The notes: generated by a model not told the origin, from the sequence alone. Counted from the first letter of the stretch, positions 16,483 through 24,127 are shown. The stretch is 64,000 bases of DNA from HGM04593 sp045589695 (GCA_045589695.1 JAZNPP010000053.1:1-64000); one strand, 5' to 3'. Program-made: numbers and translations.

Positions 16483-16934
16483 TACTGTATATTGAGGACC
16501 TTTTCAGGGAGATAAACATATTGAACTGGTACCGCGGGGAGGCTGCGAAGAACGGTGACCCGAATGCGGTTTTCGTGCAGAGTAACCAGGATACAGAAGA
16601 TGCGCTACGCTACCATTTGAGAAACGCTGTGGTGGATGTGCTACAGTTCGCTAACCCTAACAGGGTGAAGTTTACCTGCGTGTATGAAGATGACGCGCTG
16701 AAGTTCTCTATCGCACCTGTGCGCAAGGGAAGGGAATATCTGCTTGATGTTCTAAAAGAGTCTATTCGTCAGTACCTTGTCTTTGAGGTGCGGAGACTAT
16801 GGATGATGACTGTGCGCCCGGAATGGGCGGATGATTCGCTGAGAGCTTCGTTGAGAGCGAATATCCTTGAGGCGATGAGCAGTTCCACCAAAGGGAACAA
16901 AGTACGCCGAAGGGCTACTACAATGGGTATATAG
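16479..16934 (+). CDS. Unknown late protein, last gene of the rightward block
   Basis: A 151-aa protein coupled to the previous gene (ATGA at 16479). Its last residues (TKGNKVRRRATTMGI) are strongly basic, while the rest is mixed helix and strand. It converges on the leftward early operon across a hairpin. No motif recognised. Confidence 0.65.
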   Translation: MILYIEDLFREINILNWYRGEAAKNGDPNAVFVQSNQDTEDALRYHLRNAVVDVLQFANPNRVKFTCVYEDDALKFSIAPVRKGREYLLDVLKESIRQYLVFEVRRLWMMTVRPEWADDSLRASLRANILEAMSSSTKGNKVRRRATTMGI

Positions 16935-16973
16935 TAACTTTTTTTGTCATAATTATTGTTTTTAAAAAATGAA

Positions 16974-17007
16974 AGCCCCCGACCGTCCGTGAGGATAGCC
17001 GGGGGCT
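16974..17007 (-). terminator. Terminator of the leftward early operon
   Basis: AGCCCCCG (16974-16981) pairs with CGGGGGCT (17000-17007). Read leftward it is followed by TTTCATTTTTT, so it mainly stops transcription from the early genes. The convergent late genes may also use it weakly. Confidence 0.75.
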
Positions 17008-17011
17008 GTGG

Positions 17012-17482
17012 TTATTCTTTCTTGGGGCAAGTGTTGTGAGTGATTGTTACATCGAGATATTCACCATTGCCGTCAAGGCGGAATGTTTCTTTACTGTAAT
17101 CGTTGGCGGCTTCTCCTCTGAAACGCTTAAATCTTTTATTTAATAAATCTCTTGAAAGATTGTTGTATTCCTTGCATAGAGGAGATAACACCCCTGCCGT
17201 TTCGTCAGTAGGCTCTGGAACTTCGTTTACGGTTTCATCTTTTTCTTTGCTTAACTTCTCCATGAGCGATGTGAATCCGTTCAGGGAGTTGGATAGCTGG
17301 TCTGTTTCTACATCGGGTAGCTGCACGTTCTCGCAAATGAAATTGAAGAGTTCCTGGGCCTTCTTTATATCGGGCATACGGTTGGGATGCTCGCCTGTGG
17401 CGGTGAACTCGATTGCGTACTTCAAGGCATCGGCCTTGCTCTTGAGGCTCGATATTGGTGAGCCTGAAAGTCCTAAACACAT
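17012..17482 (-). CDS. Unknown early-operon protein
   Basis: A 156-aa protein, the last gene of the leftward operon. A helical N-terminal half (about 10-55, KADALKYAIEFTATGEHPN) precedes an acidic linker (about 80-95) and a basic C-terminal part (RDLLNKRFKRFRGEAAND). It is possibly a single-strand-binding or regulatory protein, but no motif supports that. Spacing of 10 nt to the preceding gene suggests co-transcription. Confidence 0.55.
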   Translation of the reverse strand: MCLGLSGSPISSLKSKADALKYAIEFTATGEHPNRMPDIKKAQELFNFICENVQLPDVETDQLSNSLNGFTSLMEKLSKEKDETVNEVPEPTDETAGVLSPLCKEYNNLSRDLLNKRFKRFRGEAANDYSKETFRLDGNGEYLDVTITHNTCPKKE

Positions 17483-17492
17483 AAAATAAAAT

Positions 17493-17678
17493 TTAAAGGT
17501 TAATATTACCTCCTTGCTGGAGGGTTGATAGATATTCTTCTGCTTTTGTTTGGGTGGTGAAGATTTTGACTATTCCGTAGTCTTGTTCTTTGGGTTGCCA
17601 CTTCTCAACAGCCCAGAGGGTTTCACCGTTAAAGGTGGAATGTGCTATTCTGCAGGGGGGATTCATAGGCTTTATCAT
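17493..17678 (-). CDS. Small unknown phage protein
   Basis: A 61-aa protein (AVEKWQPKEQDYGIVKIF), probably alpha/beta. Its start overlaps the ASCH gene's end by 4 nt, so it is translated from the same message. No recognised family. Confidence 0.5.
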   Translation of the reverse strand: MIKPMNPPCRIAHSTFNGETLWAVEKWQPKEQDYGIVKIFTTQTKAEEYLSTLQQGGNINL

Positions 17679-18037
17679 AAACTCTTTCCAAGTTTAATTA
17701 TAAACACGTTTTCGGTTGGTGCGCCCCATTCGGGGTTGCCTTTACCGAATGTAAAACTCTCTATCTCGAATGTCATTGTTCGCTTTGTGTAGCCGTAGGA
17801 GAATTTAACATGTGTATAGTTGATATGCTTTATTGTTCCTTCATATAATGCAGAATACAGTACACTTATATTACGTGCAAGATATTCAGCGTCTGAATTA
17901 TTTATTCTTCGGCCATCTGCATAAACAAAGAACCTTTTTATCCAATACGCTTTTATTTTACGGTACTCCTCGGTCTTGACACCGCTTTCAATCATTTCGT
18001 ACCACTTCGCTTTCAGTGGTAAGTGTAGGGTTTTCAT
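17675..18037 (-). CDS. ASCH-domain protein
   Basis: A 120-aa protein with the ASCH-fold entry motif LPLKAKWYEMIESGVKTEEY near the N-terminus and a central strand containing YWIKRFFVYADG. The ASCH fold is related to PUA and binds RNA or modified nucleotides. Phage members are common, and some act on N4-acetylcytidine or mRNA, so a substrate cannot be assigned. It lies in a run of small early genes, 3 nt after a small membrane protein gene. Confidence 0.75.
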   Translation of the reverse strand: MKTLHLPLKAKWYEMIESGVKTEEYRKIKAYWIKRFFVYADGRRINNSDAEYLARNISVLYSALYEGTIKHINYTHVKFSYGYTKRTMTFEIESFTFGKGNPEWGAPTENVFIIKLGKSL

Positions 18038-18040
18038 AAC

Positions 18041-18214
18041 TTACTTAAATTTGTCGTAATTCTTTGCGTAATATTCCATCAAGACATAGCCTAATGATAT
18101 TGTAAGTATTGAGGGTATCATATACCATACACTATGCTGAACCGCCATTACAGCACCAATACTCATTAACACATATACGGCAAAGTAAATTGCCAATTTC
18201 TTTAAACTTTTCAT
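18041..18214 (-). CDS. Small two-TM membrane protein (57 aa)
   Basis: Starts at the ATG at 18214 (MKSLKKLAIYFAVYVLM). Two hydrophobic segments (about 7-25 and 31-48) are separated by a short polar turn, with a charged tail (NYDKFK). Its start overlaps the preceding gene's end by 4 nt. Such tiny early membrane proteins often mediate superinfection exclusion or block host functions; no specific evidence here. Confidence 0.55.
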   Translation of the reverse strand: MKSLKKLAIYFAVYVLMSIGAVMAVQHSVWYMIPSILTISLGYVLMEYYAKNYDKFK

Positions 18215-18411
18215 TTCTCAAACTTTTTATCGGATTTCTTGAAACATACTTGATGACCTCTTACACAAGAACACAATCTTATAAAATCATGTCCTCTTGG
18301 GCTTTCGCAAATATCTTTTATATCGCAGTTTTCGCAACCTACGATGCGAGGATTATTCTGTTCCACCGTATCGTACCTAACTCCGTTTATTATTATGCTT
18401 ACTTCGTTCAT
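18211..18411 (-). CDS. Small Cys-rich protein
   Basis: 66 aa from the ATG at 18411 (MNEVSIIINGVRYD), which follows GGAGAAATAAT; longer in-frame starts are less likely because they run into the preceding gene. Six cysteines, including CENCDIKDIC, suggest a structural zinc site. Overlaps both neighbours by 4 nt. Function unknown. Confidence 0.5.
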   Translation of the reverse strand: MNEVSIIINGVRYDTVEQNNPRIVGCENCDIKDICESPRGHDFIRLCSCVRGHQVCFKKSDKKFEK

Positions 18412-18647
18412 ATTATTTCTCCTGTTAAAATGTATTTTGCTGCTAATGTCCCACATACAACTGCGCATAATATAACATCTATATAGAACAAGGTACTCAT
18501 TCCAGATTTATCCTTCCAAAAGTAAACTCTATTCATCTGCTTATATTTTGTCCTTATTCTTATCGCATCAATTATAAACACTACGATGTGTGTAATAAAT
18601 AGCACTAACAATGCACGAGGTATCATATCAAATGTTGGTTGTATCAT
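18408..18647 (-). CDS. Small two-TM membrane protein (79 aa)
   Basis: Hydrophobic segments at about 10-28 (ALLVLFITHIVVFIIDAI) and 53-72 (LFYIDVILCAVVCGTLAA) with a basic loop between them. Start ATG at 18647, 1 nt after the preceding stop. A second small membrane protein of the early operon; function unknown. Confidence 0.5.
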   Translation of the reverse strand: MIQPTFDMIPRALLVLFITHIVVFIIDAIRIRTKYKQMNRVYFWKDKSGMSTLFYIDVILCAVVCGTLAAKYILTGEII

Positions 18648-18648
18648 A

Positions 18649-18858
18649 TCACTCTATCGGTTTAAACATTTCACACTCTTCGGTTTCAAAATCGTATTGT
18701 TCCTCAATAAATGGAGCGCAATCTTTCTGGTGTAAAAATCCATTTACGGCTTTTTTACATTGTTCCTTTCGCAACCAATACCTATAACACTTATCTCTTA
18801 TTGCACAGGCTCCACCCATACAATGCGCTACATCGGCGGTGTAGGTTATTCTACTCAT
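18649..18858 (-). CDS. Small Cys-rich protein (69 aa)
   Basis: The ATG at 18858 lies 1 nt after the upstream stop and gives MSRITYTADVAHCMGGACAI. Longer in-frame starts would overlap the upstream gene deeply. Five cysteines over about 45 residues suggest metal binding. Similar small C-x4-C / C-x5-C proteins are common in Bacteroidetes phages; no function known. Confidence 0.5.
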   Translation of the reverse strand: MSRITYTADVAHCMGGACAIRDKCYRYWLRKEQCKKAVNGFLHQKDCAPFIEEQYDFETEECEMFKPIE

Positions 18859-18859
18859 A

Positions 18860-19105
18860 TCAAAATAGTGTTGGTTGTTCTCGTACAACTTCATCCTCTT
18901 TAAAGAGCCTTTCAAGTTCTTCAACAGGAATATCTGAATCGTATTTATAACCTTTCCTAACGGCATAATTGACAGCAAGGCGAACCTCTCTATCTTTCAA
19001 GTCCTTACCGTTCATACTAAAGAAACCTGTTAGGTTTTTGTTCTTGTTTGCGTTCATCCACCTTTGAAAGCCACGCATATTGGTTTTTATTTTGTGTACT
19101 CCCAT
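18860..19105 (-). CDS. Unknown small basic protein
   Basis: An 81-aa protein: a basic N-terminal half (RGFQRWMNANKNKNLTGFF), then an acidic helical end (EELERLFKEDEVVREQPTLF). No recognised domain. Linked by tight spacing to the Cys-rich protein downstream. Confidence 0.5.
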   Translation of the reverse strand: MGVHKIKTNMRGFQRWMNANKNKNLTGFFSMNGKDLKDREVRLAVNYAVRKGYKYDSDIPVEELERLFKEDEVVREQPTLF

Positions 19106-19119
19106 TCTTTATTTTCTTA

Positions 19120-19413
19120 CTAATCAAACTTCCAATATATTAAGTTGTGTTCACCACGCATTAGTTTGGCGGTTTCAATAACTTTGTTATTCCGAACCAA
19201 CTCCACTTTGCCATATTGGTCGGCAGGGAAATCAGCCCATATTATCACAAAAGGCATAGAACTTTCACCTAATGTTTTCATTCGTTCCTGAACAAACTTT
19301 ATGAGTTCGCCATCTTCACGATACCTGTTATTAAGAATATACCTTTCACATTTCTTTGTTCGGGAAGTAAACTTCCTAATCAAATGTTTTAAGTAGTTGA
19401 TTATCTTTTTCAT
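19120..19413 (-). CDS. Unknown small phage protein
   Basis: A 97-aa protein, very basic at the N-terminus (IRKFTSRTKKCERY) and beta-rich at the C-terminus (GKVELVRNNKVIETAKLM). No TM segment or motif recognised. Confidence 0.5.
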   Translation of the reverse strand: MKKIINYLKHLIRKFTSRTKKCERYILNNRYREDGELIKFVQERMKTLGESSMPFVIIWADFPADQYGKVELVRNNKVIETAKLMRGEHNLIYWKFD

Positions 19414-19451
19414 ATTTTACTTTTATCAGTTAAACTACAATAAGGGAAATC

Positions 19452-19754
19452 TTATTTTACTTTTGTTATATCCAGTTCAACATAACTTCGATAACTGACT
19501 TCCATTTCACCGCTAATAAGTTCTTGCAATGCTTGTTCGCAATCTTCATCGGAATAGTAGTCGTAAATACCGAATACATAATTATCCAGACCTCGTACAT
19601 TGCGTTCAAAGTCCACGATGGTGTAAATAACCGTGTGTGGCTTTAAGTTATACGGCTGCGTACAGATGGCAAACCTATCGTTGCAAGCTCTTACTTTGAA
19701 TGGTTTCTTTTTGTTGGCGAACCATACTTTGTCACCCTTATTTAATCTTCCCAT
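19452..19754 (-). CDS. Conserved small phage protein, SH3-like N-terminus
   Basis: A 100-aa protein starting GRLNKGDKVWFANKKKPFKV, a beta-rich pattern that recurs in Bacteroidetes phage proteins of this size, followed by acidic helices (YSDEDCEQALQELISG). It could be a small nucleic-acid-binding barrel. Overlaps the previous gene's end by 13 nt. Confidence 0.5.
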   Translation of the reverse strand: MGRLNKGDKVWFANKKKPFKVRACNDRFAICTQPYNLKPHTVIYTIVDFERNVRGLDNYVFGIYDYYSDEDCEQALQELISGEMEVSYRSYVELDITKVK

Positions 19755-19978
19755 ACCTTATCATTTATCGCTTTTAACGCCTTGTCAATTATCCCTTCTA
19801 AACGGAATGATGTTTTTAGAAGTATGCGGTCATCTTTAACGTGGAATAAAGTATGATGGTTGTATAACATATACACCAATACTATTTCATCTTTCTCGGT
19901 GTACATTCGCAAATTATATACTTTCCCCTCATACTCTATGCTCAACGGCAACTTGTCTATTTTCTCTTGTAGGATCAT
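19742..19978 (-). CDS. Unknown small phage protein
   Basis: A 78-aa alpha/beta protein (LPLSIEYEGKVYNLRMYTEK). It begins 2 nt after the upstream stop and overlaps the next gene, consistent with co-translation. No family recognised. Confidence 0.5.
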   Translation of the reverse strand: MILQEKIDKLPLSIEYEGKVYNLRMYTEKDEIVLVYMLYNHHTLFHVKDDRILLKTSFRLEGIIDKALKAINDKVWED

Positions 19979-19980
19979 AG

Positions 19981-20190
19981 TTATTTACTAAATTCTTTTG
20001 ATTTGGTGCAAGTATCAACTATAGGACAAGTATCACAATAAACACAAAGTCGAGGCTTTTCTTTAATACATACAAATTCGCTTAATTCAAGCACCCGTAT
20101 ATTCAATTTTTCCACACGATCCATTTCAGCGTAATATTTTTCTTTCGGAACAAGGTTGTTATATTCTTCTTGTGTTAATATGTATTGCAT
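19981..20190 (-). CDS. Small Cys-cluster protein
   Basis: 69 aa from the ATG at 20190 (MQYILTQEEYNNLVPKEK). A TTG six bases upstream is not needed. It is helical and then ends in CVYCDTCPIVDTC, four cysteines that could bind a zinc ion. Its start overlaps the upstream 46-aa gene. Confidence 0.5.
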   Translation of the reverse strand: MQYILTQEEYNNLVPKEKYYAEMDRVEKLNIRVLELSEFVCIKEKPRLCVYCDTCPIVDTCTKSKEFSK

Positions 20191-20192
20191 AA

Positions 20193-20333
20193 TCAATAAA
20201 GTTCAAATGAATTATCTTCGTCATCATAGACTGCTTTTGTCACACTCTCTCTGCCAGAAGCATAAGCATCTACATACACCTCTGCATCATCCGGCACATT
20301 TGCCAGTGCTTCTTTAAGTTCCTTTGCTGTCAT
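20193..20333 (-). CDS. Small acidic protein (46 aa)
   Basis: The ATG at 20333 gives MTAKELKEALANVPDDAEVY, ending at TGA 20193-20195. The LKEAL-x3-PDDAEV pattern (helix, then 'P-D-D-A-x-V' strand) is common in short phage proteins. It overlaps the preceding gene by 20 nt and abuts the following one. Confidence 0.55.
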   Translation of the reverse strand: MTAKELKEALANVPDDAEVYVDAYASGRESVTKAVYDDEDNSFELY

Positions 20334-20553
20334 AATTCAACTTTGGTATTGGTAAATAATGGGTGTACCCCGTATTGGTTCTCAAATCTTCTCGGTTGTG
20401 CATCATATCGAAATATTCTCTAACCATATTGTAATACTTGTAACCACCTTTTGTTTGTGAGCAAACTGCACAAGGCAAGTTATTAAATATTCTATCCAAG
20501 CACTCCTCTGTTGCAAAACCGTTCTCATCGCGGTCAATCTTTATCCAAGTCAT
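20314..20553 (-). CDS. DUF551-like protein
   Basis: 79 aa from the ATG at 20553, which lies in TAGCTATG just after the upstream stop. It starts MTWIKIDRDENGFATEECL and ends with TGYTHYLPIPKL, resembling DUF551 phage proteins that begin with W-I-x-V and end with T-H-W/Y-x-P-x-P. Two central cysteines (CAVC) are present. Function unknown. Confidence 0.5.
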   Translation of the reverse strand: MTWIKIDRDENGFATEECLDRIFNNLPCAVCSQTKGGYKYYNMVREYFDMMHNREDLRTNTGYTHYLPIPKLNYDSKGT

Positions 20554-20555
20554 AG

Positions 20556-20741
20556 CTATTTCTTGTTTGACAATTCTATAATAAAGTACATAAAAGCGAC
20601 AAAGGTAATTGCGCCCATAAGAAACGCACAGAACGTCCTCCATTCGGTAACCCAATATACGGGGTTAATATTCCAATTAGCAAAGGCAAACAGCAGAAAT
20701 ATAGCTATATTGCCAAGAAGTCCTAATATTACTATTTTCAT
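20556..20741 (-). CDS. Small two-TM membrane protein (61 aa)
   Basis: Two hydrophobic segments (about 2-21 and 36-56) around WNINPVYWVTEWR. Overlaps the upstream gene by 4 nt. The third small membrane protein of the early operon; function unknown. Confidence 0.5.
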   Translation of the reverse strand: MKIVILGLLGNIAIFLLFAFANWNINPVYWVTEWRTFCAFLMGAITFVAFMYFIIELSNKK

Positions 20742-20920
20742 TTCCTATGTGTTTTCTTGTTCTTATTCTTTTTTCTTCTCGCTTTAATTGATTTGGGATT
20801 ATTACCTCTCTTCGTTGAACTGCCTTTGTATTGACTGTTCCAACCCACAAGATAGCGAAGTGCTTCGGTTATGCTTTGATGTTCATAGTGGCTGTTTATG
20901 CTATAGTCTTCAAAATTCAT
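20738..20920 (-). CDS. Small protein with Lys/Arg-rich tail
   Basis: A 60-aa protein; the N-terminal half is helical and the last 20 residues are nearly all basic (KARRKKNKNKKTHRK), suggesting nucleic acid or ribosome contact. Coupled by 4-nt overlaps on both sides. Confidence 0.5.
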   Translation of the reverse strand: MNFEDYSINSHYEHQSITEALRYLVGWNSQYKGSSTKRGNNPKSIKARRKKNKNKKTHRK

Positions 20921-21255
20921 TCCGCACCTCCTTCCATTAATTCTTTGACAAGCGCACGGGCGTATAATACAGCTTCACTTGCTATTATTTTATGATTGTC
21001 AGCTTCCTTTGTGTACTGGTATCGTAGGCTTGCAGGAACACCGCTTGCTAACATTACTTGCATAGCACCTATAGCCGCCTGATTTGTCACTTGCTGCCAA
21101 TAAATATCGGGACTGCGATTAACATCTTCGACAATCTCAATCTCGTCAAGACCGTATTCCAACGGAGTGCCGTAACTATCGCAAACATCCATTTTTACCT
21201 TTGCATATTCGGCAACTTCAAGAATTTCTCCTGTTTTCTTTATTCTTACTTTCAT
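20917..21255 (-). CDS. Conserved phage protein, unknown function
   Basis: A 112-aa protein: a beta-rich N-terminus MKVRIKKTGEILEVAEYAKV, then a helical C-terminus with paired helices (QAAIGAMQVMLASGV, LYARALVKELM). The layout recurs in Bacteroidetes phages. Overlaps the MazG-like gene's end by 4 nt. Confidence 0.55.
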   Translation of the reverse strand: MKVRIKKTGEILEVAEYAKVKMDVCDSYGTPLEYGLDEIEIVEDVNRSPDIYWQQVTNQAAIGAMQVMLASGVPASLRYQYTKEADNHKIIASEAVLYARALVKELMEGGAE

Positions 21256-21641
21256 ACTCTTGTCTTGTTGAATTCTACTTTCTCTTTGATAATTCTCTCG
21301 ACGTCTGTTCCTCGGCTGTGCAGCTCGGTGAGGCAGCAGATGAGGATATCGGCCAACTCTTCCTGGGCCTGGGTGTACTGGGGCAGATGCTCGCTCTTCT
21401 TGACCTCACTGGCTTGCTTGAACTCTTTCAGCTCCTCGAAAATTCCGAAGAAGATGTCATCGTGCAAGAGGTCTTTGCCCGTCTTGCCTCTTGCTATGGC
21501 GTTGTTGTAACTCTGCCGGGCAAGGTCGTTGATGCAGGAAACCTCTCCCAACATCCACTCTGCGCCTAACTCAAAGGATGCGCCTTTCTGTCCGTTGCCT
21601 ACACGTCGTAACGCTTCGGCATGTATAAGTTCTTTATTCAT
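21252..21641 (-). CDS. MazG-like nucleotide pyrophosphohydrolase (phage)
   Basis: A 129-aa, all-alpha protein. The EELKEF (about 69-74) and EELADILI (about 94-101) helices supply the EExxE / ExxD metal-binding residues of the MazG-type NTP-PPase fold. It would hydrolyse (d)NTPs or ppGpp-like nucleotides and so adjust the pool during infection. It overlaps the PAPS-reductase-like gene by 8 nt. A separate host MazG-like gene lies at 43668-43994. Confidence 0.75.
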   Translation of the reverse strand: MNKELIHAEALRRVGNGQKGASFELGAEWMLGEVSCINDLARQSYNNAIARGKTGKDLLHDDIFFGIFEELKEFKQASEVKKSEHLPQYTQAQEELADILICCLTELHSRGTDVERIIKEKVEFNKTRV

Positions 21642-22500
21642 TTAAATCAATATTGAAATATTCTTCTATAAAATTTTTACAATCTCCTAATTGCGGGCCA
21701 AAGGTTGCGGTTTTTGCGTCCACGAAGTCTTCGTATTTATCAAAAAAAACATCTTGCACAAAAACGTCGTATATGCTTGAATATTTTTTTTTGCTTGCTA
21801 TGTCCTCGTGTGTGTCCCACCACTTCTTTCCTGCACGGAGATATGCTTTAAGGAAACGTGGATTGGCTTTGAAATCTGCCACCCCTCTATCCGACTTCAA
21901 GGGGCAACCGATACATCCCAATCTCCTTTCAACGTGAAACTTGCCATGCTCATCATAGTACAATGGATGACATTTTATTCCGCGCTCTTTAACGAACTGC
22001 TCTACATCTTTATCCGTCCACTCCAAAATCGGCAGGAACACCGAAACGCGGTTCTTCTTTGAGCCGTAGAAACGGCATATCTGCGGCTCTTTGTAATTTG
22101 CTGCACGTTTAGTGCTCTCGTCTCTTCGGATGCCTTGAATGGCAACATCGCATATCTTATACTCTTTCAACTTATCACAACAGAACCTTGCTCGGAAGGT
22201 CGGAAATCCCTTGCGCTCAATCAACTTGAAGAAGGTTACCTCTGGCATCACAATCTCTACTCCCTTACTCTTGCAATGCGCTGTAGTGCCTTTGGGGTCT
22301 ATTGTGGTACACTTGTATATGGGCCGAACTGGTATGCCGGCCATTTTTACAAGTTCCAAGATTACATCGCTGTCTTTCCCGCCGGAATAGCAAAGCTCTA
22401 TCTCTTTGTCCTGTGGGATGCTCTGTAGTAGCCTTATTGCCTGACGTACTTTCTTTTCAAGTGATGGCGGTTCATCTATCTTTAAGAAATTATCTTTCAT
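21634..22500 (-). CDS. PAPS reductase / PP-loop ATP pyrophosphatase family protein
   Basis: A 288-aa protein with the PP-loop LCYSGGKDSDVILEL (about 37-51) of adenine-nucleotide alpha-hydrolases and cysteines in RFCCDK and CIGCPLKSDRG. The family includes PAPS reductase (CysH), DndC-like DNA sulfur-modification enzymes and many uncharacterised phage proteins. No DndA, D or E homologue is nearby, so DNA phosphorothioation is unlikely to be complete here. Role in the phage unknown; nucleotide or tRNA modification are options. Confidence 0.75.
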   Translation of the reverse strand: MKDNFLKIDEPPSLEKKVRQAIRLLQSIPQDKEIELCYSGGKDSDVILELVKMAGIPVRPIYKCTTIDPKGTTAHCKSKGVEIVMPEVTFFKLIERKGFPTFRARFCCDKLKEYKICDVAIQGIRRDESTKRAANYKEPQICRFYGSKKNRVSVFLPILEWTDKDVEQFVKERGIKCHPLYYDEHGKFHVERRLGCIGCPLKSDRGVADFKANPRFLKAYLRAGKKWWDTHEDIASKKKYSSIYDVFVQDVFFDKYEDFVDAKTATFGPQLGDCKNFIEEYFNIDLNE

Positions 22501-22693
22501 GGGTACTGATTATGTATTTAATTGTTTCTTCTTCGCTCATGTAGCGGATGGTTGGCTTACTGTTTGCTTTGTCTATCATCTCTTGAACGCTTGTCGATAT
22601 GGGGGATAGTTTGAAGGTTTTTGCAAACAGGGCGTATGCTGTGCATAACAAAGGACCTTTCTCTGCGATAAGCTTTAAGGTTTCTACTATCAT
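22490..22693 (-). CDS. Unknown small phage protein
   Basis: A 67-aa helical protein (VETLKLIAEKGPLLCTAYAL) that overlaps the PAPS-like gene by 11 nt. No motif. Downstream of a 67-nt gap holding the hairpin AGAGCCG / CGGCTCT (22726-22754). Confidence 0.5.
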   Translation of the reverse strand: MIVETLKLIAEKGPLLCTAYALFAKTFKLSPISTSVQEMIDKANSKPTIRYMSEEETIKYIISTHER

Positions 22694-22760
22694 GGTTTCT
22701 TCTTTCTTTTTTTGGGGGATTAAGAAGAGCCGTAAGAAACAATCTCGCGGCTCTGATGGA

Positions 22761-22919
22761 TTATTCTGCTATAAAGTGCAGGGTTGCTGTGTGTATCTCT
22801 TCGGGGGTGTGGCTCTCGGTGTCCTTGCAGAACTGTGAGAACTCGTTGAACAGACCCATTGCTATGATGAATGCGTAGGCTCTGTTCTTGGCATTCTTCT
22901 CGATAGTGAACTTATCCAT
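22761..22919 (-). CDS. Small unknown protein (52 aa)
   Basis: The ATG at 22919 after GGGAGAGAAT gives MDKFTIEKNAKNRAYAFIIA. The longer in-frame ORF has no better start. Helical with one amphipathic stretch. Function unknown. Confidence 0.45.
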   Translation of the reverse strand: MDKFTIEKNAKNRAYAFIIAMGLFNEFSQFCKDTESHTPEEIHTATLHFIAE

Positions 22920-22939
22920 ATTCTCTCCCGCTGGGTAAG

Positions 22940-23203
22940 TTATGACTTGGCTACGACCTTGATGTTGCAAGGTGGGTTGTCTTCCTCGTAAGCATTGACT
23001 ATCATCTCCATGTGTTGGGTATGCAGTTCGATGATTGCTGCTGCATCTCTGAATATTGATGCCACTTGCTGCAGGTCTTCTTCTTTGCTTGCAGAATCGG
23101 CCATATGCTTGAAGTAATCAACCATAAATGAGGGGTTGTTCACTGGGATATATCCGTCAATCAAACCGTACTCTTTGGCTTTTTGAAATACATTCTTTTC
23201 CAT
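22940..23203 (-). CDS. Small acidic helical protein
   Basis: An 87-aa protein (KEEDLQQVASIFRDAAAIIE), likely a helical bundle. It starts 2 nt after the BRO gene's stop, so the two are probably co-expressed. No recognised family. Confidence 0.5.
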   Translation of the reverse strand: MEKNVFQKAKEYGLIDGYIPVNNPSFMVDYFKHMADSASKEEDLQQVASIFRDAAAIIELHTQHMEMIVNAYEEDNPPCNIKVVAKS

Positions 23204-23205
23204 AG

Positions 23206-24057
23206 TTACGCTGCCATTTTCTTGTTATACAAATCGATAATAAACTGCTTGCCGAGTTCGGTCCAGTACATCTGCTGTCGGGTCTTGATGTTACCTTGAC
23301 TATCGACATAGGGGTGCGGACGGTGGACTACATAACCTTTATCGCGGTATTTAGCTTTGAGGTGGTAGGTCTTGCTCTCGTAATATTGCACATCCCATTC
23401 GCAGAGCAGTTTGTTGAGTTTGATTGCAGAGATACCCAAGCAGTCGGCTATCATATTGACGGTAAGGTAGCCTTCAGAAGATAATACTTTGTCGTGGTAT
23501 TCTACTTTTGGGGCTTGGAGCTTGAGTTGATGTTCTTGCTCGATGTTCACAAGTTGCAGGCGTTCTTTCTCTTCTTCAGCTTCGAGGGCCAATTGAAGGA
23601 GTTCCTTGCGGGAGAGTTGTTGAACTGAGTATCCGCCTGTCTTGCGGATTGAGGGCAGAACCTCACCGGTTACCCACTTGCGGAACTGCTTTGCCTCGGG
23701 CTTGCGGCTGTCGAGGATTACATCGTACATGCCGTCTTCGTTTACGAAGTTGGCTTGTTGAATGCCACCTGCTGTTTCAAGGGGTTGGGTTGAAACCACC
23801 CCCTCTGTAAGTCGTTGGCGAACATCACCTTGACGCAAACCGAGAACTCGGCAAACATCTGCAAGGCAGAAAAGGGGGTTATCACTTGTACCTGCGGTAC
23901 GAACTTGCCCGAATTGGGGCGATTGAAAAACTTGAATTTGTGCCATAATGTAGTCAATTTTTGGCATCATAGGACAGAAGAATGGCGTCCACTTCCCATT
24001 GACTACCACCGAAACGGCTGTGGGTGCATTAACACTCCACATGGGGTTAGACGCCAT
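23206..24057 (-). CDS. BRO-N / KilA-C type phage antirepressor
   Basis: Up to 283 aa. The BRO N-terminal domain (about 38-140; NPLFCLADVCRVLGL, EDGMYDVILDSRKPEAKQF, KWVTGEVLPSIRKTGGY) is followed by a helical linker and a KilA-C-like domain (about 190-283; LTVNMIADCLGISAIKLN, YWTELGKQFIIDLY). Such proteins bind DNA or repressors and relieve lysogenic repression. The start is uncertain: ATG at 24057 adds 37 residues with no domain, whereas ATG at 23946 (MAQIQVFQSPQFG) begins at the BRO fold. A promoter and a terminator-like hairpin lie 110-190 nt upstream, so expression may be attenuated. Confidence 0.85.
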   Translation of the reverse strand: MASNPMWSVNAPTAVSVVVNGKWTPFFCPMMPKIDYIMAQIQVFQSPQFGQVRTAGTSDNPLFCLADVCRVLGLRQGDVRQRLTEGVVSTQPLETAGGIQQANFVNEDGMYDVILDSRKPEAKQFRKWVTGEVLPSIRKTGGYSVQQLSRKELLQLALEAEEEKERLQLVNIEQEHQLKLQAPKVEYHDKVLSSEGYLTVNMIADCLGISAIKLNKLLCEWDVQYYESKTYHLKAKYRDKGYVVHRPHPYVDSQGNIKTRQQMYWTELGKQFIIDLYNKKMAA

Positions 24058-24127
24058 AGTTAATTGCCTTTCCCGATGTCCTTCACCATACAGGCAGGGA
24101 GTGCATTAACATCTCCACACGGGGGTA
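24024..24127. repeat. Direct repeat pair around the BRO gene 5' end
   Basis: GTGCATTAACACTCC-ACATGGGG (from 24024) and GTGCATTAACATCTCCACACGGGG (from 24101) are near-copies 77 bp apart. If translation starts at 23946, both lie in the untranslated leader. Confidence 0.5.
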
